This document shows, in pieces, positions 6,170 to 9,502 of a stretch of DNA of 9,502 nucleotides. The notes under the pieces are model-generated. The model worked only from the letters and a program-made list of their open reading frames with translations. It was not told the DNA's origin and searched no databases. Source of the DNA: an uncultured Phascolarctobacterium sp. (GTDB lineage: Bacteria; Bacillota; Negativicutes; Acidaminococcales; Acidaminococcaceae); assembly GCA_934234275.1 (NCBI GenBank), contig CAKQHU010000043.1:1-9502 (forward strand), given 5' to 3'. Position 1 is the stretch's first letter, and each line of letters starts with the position of its first letter. A program made the translations under genes and the position numbers.

Positions 6170-7720
6170 TTAATTACCCTTCAAAACCTCACAGCGAGCC
6201 TCTGGCAAAAACTGCGCCAGCTCGCCTGCTGCCAGTCCGATATCAATACCGCTGATATCTGCAGCCTTTCCGTGCAGGTAAACACCGCACACAGCAGCCT
6301 CCTGCAAAGTAATCTCCTGTGCTGCCAGACCGGCAATAATACCTGTCAGCACATCACCGCTGCCACCTGTAGCCAAAACACTGGAGCCGGTGCTGTTTAC
6401 ATAAACGGTGCCGTCCGGGCAGGCAATAACGGTCGGTGCTCCCTTGAGCACCAGCACAGCATTCCATTCCTGAGCATATTGCGCAGCAATATTGATACGG
6501 TCAGCATTAATTTCGCTGATTTCCTTACCTATAAGACGTGCCATTTCACCCGGATGCGGAGTCAGCACCTTGGCTGCCTGCATCTGTGTAAGAATTTCCG
6601 TATGTCCCTGTAATGCTGTCAATGCATCCGCATCAATAACAACAGGTACCTGCACCTGCAGCAGAATATCACGTACTACCTGCTGCGTACTTTCACTTGT
6701 ACCCAAGCCGGGGCCGATTGCCAGTACATCGGCAGCATTAGCATTTTTTACTACATCGCCTGTTGCACCGCCGCCAAGAATACCGGGCATACGCTCCAAC
6801 AGTCCGTGTACCATAACCTCAGTAAGCTTGCCTGCCAGCACATCACGGCTGCTGAGCGGAGTATAAAGCGCTACAAGGCCTGCACCAGCCTTTACTGTGG
6901 CGTAGCTGCTCAAAGCAGCGGCACCGGTGAAGCCGGGGCTGCCGGCACAGATAACAGCGCGTCCTGCATCGCCCTTATGCGCATCAGCTTTACGCAGCGG
7001 CAGCAGCTCACGCACAATATCATCAGTCAGACGATACTTTTTGCTGGCACATTCCTCTACCATTTTTGCTGGCATACCAATATCTGCCAGCTCAATATCA
7101 CCGCAATATTCACGCCCCGGATAAAGCAAAAGGCCGGTTTTTAACAAAGCCATCGTCACGGTTTTATCCGCACGTACCGCATTTTCTGCAACAGCGCCGT
7201 TGTCTGCATTTACACCTGTCGGTACGTCAACTGCTACAATATATTTTTCGCTGTCATTCATCAGTCTGCAGGCACGCAGCAAATCGCCCTCCGGCTCGCC
7301 ATGAAAGCCGGTTCCTGCTAAGGCATCAACCAAAATATCAGCCTTCGCAGCAGCAAGCTCAGCTACTACCCAGTCATCCTCGCTGGCAATAGCCTCTACC
7401 TTAGCATCTGTTTTTTGCAGCATTGCCAGCTCTGCCGCAGCATCACCTGTCACAGCCTCGAGCGCCTTGCCTACGACAAAAACGCGCACTCTTGCACCGT
7501 AATTTTGCAGCCAACGGGCAGCACCGAAGCCATCACCGCCATTATTGCCGCCACCGCAAAAAACAACTACGCTTTCGCCATCCAGCTCGTCTAAGCTATC
7601 ATTAACAGCATCGGCAACAGCCTGCGCTGCATTATCCATCAATAAAATTCCCGGTACAGCATATTCCGCTGTCGCCAGTTGATCAAGCTGTTTCATTTCC
7701 TGTACGTTTACTAATTTCAT
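6170..7720 (-). CDS. nnr: Bifunctional NAD(P)H-hydrate epimerase / ADP-dependent (S)-NAD(P)H-hydrate dehydratase
   Basis: A metabolite-repair enzyme for NADH and NADPH that have become hydrated by heat or side reactions. The N-terminal YjeF_N domain (about 1-220) interconverts the R and S hydrates, and the C-terminal ribokinase-like domain dehydrates the S form using ADP. The 516-aa length fits the fused form. Epimerase signatures are CGGGNNGGDGFGAAR (55-69) and DALAGTGFHG (132-141). Dehydratase signatures are KGDAGRAVICAGS (249-261), AIGPGLG (334-340), VIDADAL (361-367), TPHPGEMARL (387-396) and ATGGSGDVLTG (450-460). The ATG has GGAGG 7 nt upstream, inside the end of acpS, and overlaps the acpS stop as ATGA, so translation is likely coupled. 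No convincing terminator follows its stop, so some read-through into the amidase gene is possible. Confidence 0.96.
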   Translation of the reverse strand: MKLVNVQEMKQLDQLATAEYAVPGILLMDNAAQAVADAVNDSLDELDGESVVVFCGGGNNGGDGFGAARWLQNYGARVRVFVVGKALEAVTGDAAAELAMLQKTDAKVEAIASEDDWVVAELAAAKADILVDALAGTGFHGEPEGDLLRACRLMNDSEKYIVAVDVPTGVNADNGAVAENAVRADKTVTMALLKTGLLLYPGREYCGDIELADIGMPAKMVEECASKKYRLTDDIVRELLPLRKADAHKGDAGRAVICAGSPGFTGAAALSSYATVKAGAGLVALYTPLSSRDVLAGKLTEVMVHGLLERMPGILGGGATGDVVKNANAADVLAIGPGLGTSESTQQVVRDILLQVQVPVVIDADALTALQGHTEILTQMQAAKVLTPHPGEMARLIGKEISEINADRINIAAQYAQEWNAVLVLKGAPTVIACPDGTVYVNSTGSSVLATGGSGDVLTGIIAGLAAQEITLQEAAVCGVYLHGKAADISGIDIGLAAGELAQFLPEARCEVLKGN

Positions 7721-8094
7721 TTTCCATCCTCCATTATCACATACGCCGTAGCAAGTTCTCTGCTATGGCTTAAGCTGATTTGTATATTTTTTACTCCAAG
7801 CTGTTTTGCCAACATTGCAAAATGGCCGCTAAGCTGCACCAAAGGCTTTCCCAGAACATCGTTGTCTACGGCTATTTCCTGCAGCGAGCCTTCGCGCAGA
7901 CCGGTTCCCAATGCTTTCAGCACCGCTTCTTTAGCAGCAAAGCGTGCTGCAAAGCTTGCTGCCGCCTGCTGTCCTCTTCTTTGACAATAGGCAGCTTCCT
8001 CAGCAGTAAACACTCGCCGGATAAAAGATTCACGTTTTATTGCCCGGGCAATACGTTCTATTTCGATAATATCACAGCCTATGCCTACTATCAT
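7717..8094 (-). CDS. acpS: Holo-[acyl-carrier-protein] synthase AcpS
   Basis: Transfers 4'-phosphopantetheine from coenzyme A to a serine of apo-acyl carrier protein, activating fatty-acid synthesis. The 125-aa length is typical of the short AcpS family. The magnesium-binding residues are visible as Asp8 in GIGCDIIEIERI and Glu56 in FAAKEAVLKALG. ISLSHSRELATAYV is the conserved C-terminal stretch. The ATG at 8094 has AAGGAGTG about 8 nt upstream. The neighbour encoding the NAD(P)H-hydrate enzyme is a common partner of acpS in Firmicutes. It is the first gene after the intergenic region at 8095-8254. Confidence 0.97.
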   Translation of the reverse strand: MIVGIGCDIIEIERIARAIKRESFIRRVFTAEEAAYCQRRGQQAAASFAARFAAKEAVLKALGTGLREGSLQEIAVDNDVLGKPLVQLSGHFAMLAKQLGVKNIQISLSHSRELATAYVIMEDGK

Positions 8095-8142
8095 ATGCTT
8101 TCACTCCTTCACACAGCTTCGTAACTATTATTAATTCTTGCA

Positions 8143-8148
8143 AGTATA
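8143..8148 (-). promoter_or_regulatory. Possible -10 element upstream of acpS
   Basis: TATACT (5/6) on the minus strand lies about 50 bp before the acpS start, with A-rich tracts upstream that could act as an UP element. I find no good -35 hexamer at 16-18 bp, so this is tentative. The rest of the 8095-8254 gap is AT-rich and shows no gene or RNA structure that I can support. Confidence 0.3.
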
Positions 8149-8254
8149 TCCAAAATCCTTTTTTTATTTTTGTTTTTCACAAAGATATTGCAAAATTTAA
8201 AGAGCTTCTTCTTTTACCACAGATATCGGCAAGCTTAACTTCTTCAGCATTGCA

Positions 8255-8291
8255 AAAATCCCCGATATTGCGCAAACACGCAATACCGGGG
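8255..8291 (-). terminator. Intrinsic terminator after the gamma-glutamyltransferase-family gene
   Basis: In minus-strand RNA, CCCCGGUAUUGCG pairs with CGCAAUAUCGGGG over 13 bp (one G-U wobble) around a 6-nt loop, followed by an A and then U5. On the plus strand the same site would have an A-C mismatch, which fits use in the minus direction. It starts 29 bp after the stop codon. Confidence 0.9.
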
Positions 8292-8320
8292 AAATAGTTT
8301 TTTATTAAGCTGCTGTTAAA

Positions 8321-9502
8321 TCAGAAGCAGGCAATCTGTCCGTCTGTACGCTTTTCGGTTGCACCGCACAGCACACCATCCTCATCACGGATAATAATCT
8401 GTCCGCGGCCCATATGATACGGGTCGGGCTGAACCACAACGTTATGGCCCATACGCTGCAGCTGACGGATAATGTGGTTAGGAGTATCCTGCTCAACTTC
8501 TACAGTTTTACCGCCAATCCACTGCCATCTCGGCGCATCCAACGCCTGCTGCGGATTCAGGCCGAAATCAATCATGTTCATAGCAACCTGAACATGAGCC
8601 TGCGGCTGCATAAAGCCACCCATAATACCAAAGGCACTCACAGGCTGACCATCCTTAGTCATGAAGGCAGGAATAATGGTGTGGTACGGACGCTTGCCAC
8701 CCTGCAGTGCATTCGGATGATTTTCATCAAAGGAGAAGTTCTCGGCACGGTCATTAAAGGAAATAGAAGTGCCGGGTACAACGATACCGCTGCCGAAGCC
8801 ACGATAGTTGCTCTGAATCATGCTGACCATATTACCTTCGGCGTCGGCAGTGCAGAAGTAAACAGTGCTGCTGTAACGCGGGTCACCTACAACCGGTTCC
8901 AGCGCTTTATCATTAATCAGCGCACGGCGGTCTGCGGCATAGCGCTCGCTCAAAAGCTGCTCGGCAGTAACCTTCATGTAGGAAGGTTCGGCAACATATT
9001 CTTTAGTATCAACAAAGCTCAGCTTCATAGCTTCGATTTGCTTATGCATGGTTTCTACGGTATCGCGTTCGGTAAAGTTATAGCCTTTAAGAATATTCAG
9101 CGCCATAAGTACGGTAATACCATGACCGTTAGGAGGCAGCTCCCAGATATCGTAGCCGCGATAGTTGACACTCAGCGGTTCAACCCATTCCGGCTTGTAG
9201 GCTTCAAGGTCGCTCTTGCGCAGGAAGCCGTTATGCTCTTGCATAAATGCGTCAATCTTATCTGCCAGCTCTCCTTTATAGAAGGCATCACCATAGGTTT
9301 CGGCAATCAGGCGCAGGCTTTTGGCCATATCGGGATTCTTGAATACTTCACCCGGCTGCAGCCAATGACCGTTAGGTTCAAAGGTATCAAACCAGCCCTT
9401 GAATTCCGGTCTGTCTTTATATTTGGTATAGAAGCCGTCAGCCTCTTCCCACAGACGGCTCATGTTCGGAGAAACAGGATAGCCGTTTTCCGCATAGTTG
9501 AT
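8321..9502 (-). CDS. Gamma-glutamyltransferase-family Ntn hydrolase (YwrD/HpxW-like), 5' end cut by window edge
   Basis: The frame is open to the right edge, so the first ATG inside (9463) is internal: upstream codons read INYAENGYPVSPN, a conserved GGT-family stretch. The window holds the C-terminal 393 residues. The family is autoprocessed into two subunits, and the nucleophile is the Thr that starts the small subunit. Here that is Thr213 of the fragment (codon 8864-8866) in SSTVYFCTADAEGNMVS. IQSNYRGFGSGIVVPGT follows. The oxyanion-hole region reads GIMGGFMQPQAHVQV instead of the SPGG of classical glutathione-degrading GGT. This is the pattern I associate with the YwrD/oxamate-amidohydrolase-like branch. 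True gamma-glutamyl transfer is therefore not assured; hydrolysis of a gamma-glutamyl or other amide is possible. Any signal peptide would lie outside the window. The gene ends in a strong terminator. Confidence 0.92.
   Translation of the reverse strand: MNYAENGYPVSPNMSRLWEEADGFYTKYKDRPEFKGWFDTFEPNGHWLQPGEVFKNPDMAKSLRLIAETYGDAFYKGELADKIDAFMQEHNGFLRKSDLEAYKPEWVEPLSVNYRGYDIWELPPNGHGITVLMALNILKGYNFTERDTVETMHKQIEAMKLSFVDTKEYVAEPSYMKVTAEQLLSERYAADRRALINDKALEPVVGDPRYSSTVYFCTADAEGNMVSMIQSNYRGFGSGIVVPGTSISFNDRAENFSFDENHPNALQGGKRPYHTIIPAFMTKDGQPVSAFGIMGGFMQPQAHVQVAMNMIDFGLNPQQALDAPRWQWIGGKTVEVEQDTPNHIIRQLQRMGHNVVVQPDPYHMGRGQIIIRDEDGVLCGATEKRTDGQIACF

Noticed and set aside
6155..6180. Possible terminator after the NAD(P)H-hydrate enzyme gene
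   Set aside because: The AT-rich sequence has no stable stem with a U-tract in the minus direction.
8155..8177. T-rich run as a plus-strand terminator or RNA element
   Set aside because: No stem precedes it and no plus-strand gene needs it; more likely A-tract sequence upstream of the acpS promoter.

Overview
The window looks like ordinary chromosome of a low-to-mid-GC Firmicute. A diderm Negativicutes member (Phascolarctobacterium/Acidaminococcus type) is my best guess. It rests on the compact tsaE-tsaB-rimI-tsaD cluster, an AMIN-domain amidase next to a GerMN lipoprotein, and strong AGGAGG-type ribosome binding sites; the genus is a guess. Every real gene lies on the minus strand, so transcription runs from high to low coordinates. 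No rRNA, tRNA, CRISPR array or mobile element is visible.

In transcription order: (1) 9502-8321 is the C-terminal part of a gamma-glutamyltransferase-family protein, cut by the right edge and followed by a clear intrinsic terminator (8255-8291). (2) 8094-6170 holds acpS and a bifunctional NAD(P)H-hydrate repair enzyme, coupled by an ATGA overlap. (3) 6065-4250 holds a secreted AMIN/Amidase_3 peptidoglycan amidase and a GerMN-domain lipoprotein. These have a good promoter upstream (6121-6150) and an intrinsic terminator downstream (4210-4241). (4) 4149-1536 is the overlapping tsaE-tsaB-rimI-tsaD run. It provides most of the bacterial t6A37 tRNA-modification machinery plus a ribosomal-protein acetyltransferase. 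(5) A 168-bp gap (1368-1535) is packed with DnaA-box-like 9-mers. (6) 1367-1 is a cytosolic HisKA_2-type sensor histidine kinase, cut by the left edge a few residues before its expected end.

The most notable signal is the DnaA-box cluster between tsaD and the kinase gene. It has about nine TTATCCACA-like 9-mers in about 126 bp, one of them perfect. Six of the nine form two 30-bp copies of a three-box module exactly 63 bp apart. This resembles a DnaA-titrating or DnaA-regulated site, or less likely an origin element. The rest of the window is conserved housekeeping and cell-envelope content.

Start codons were re-chosen where the ribosome binding site allowed: TTG at 6065 for the amidase, ATG at 4149 for tsaE and ATG at 4786 for the lipoprotein.
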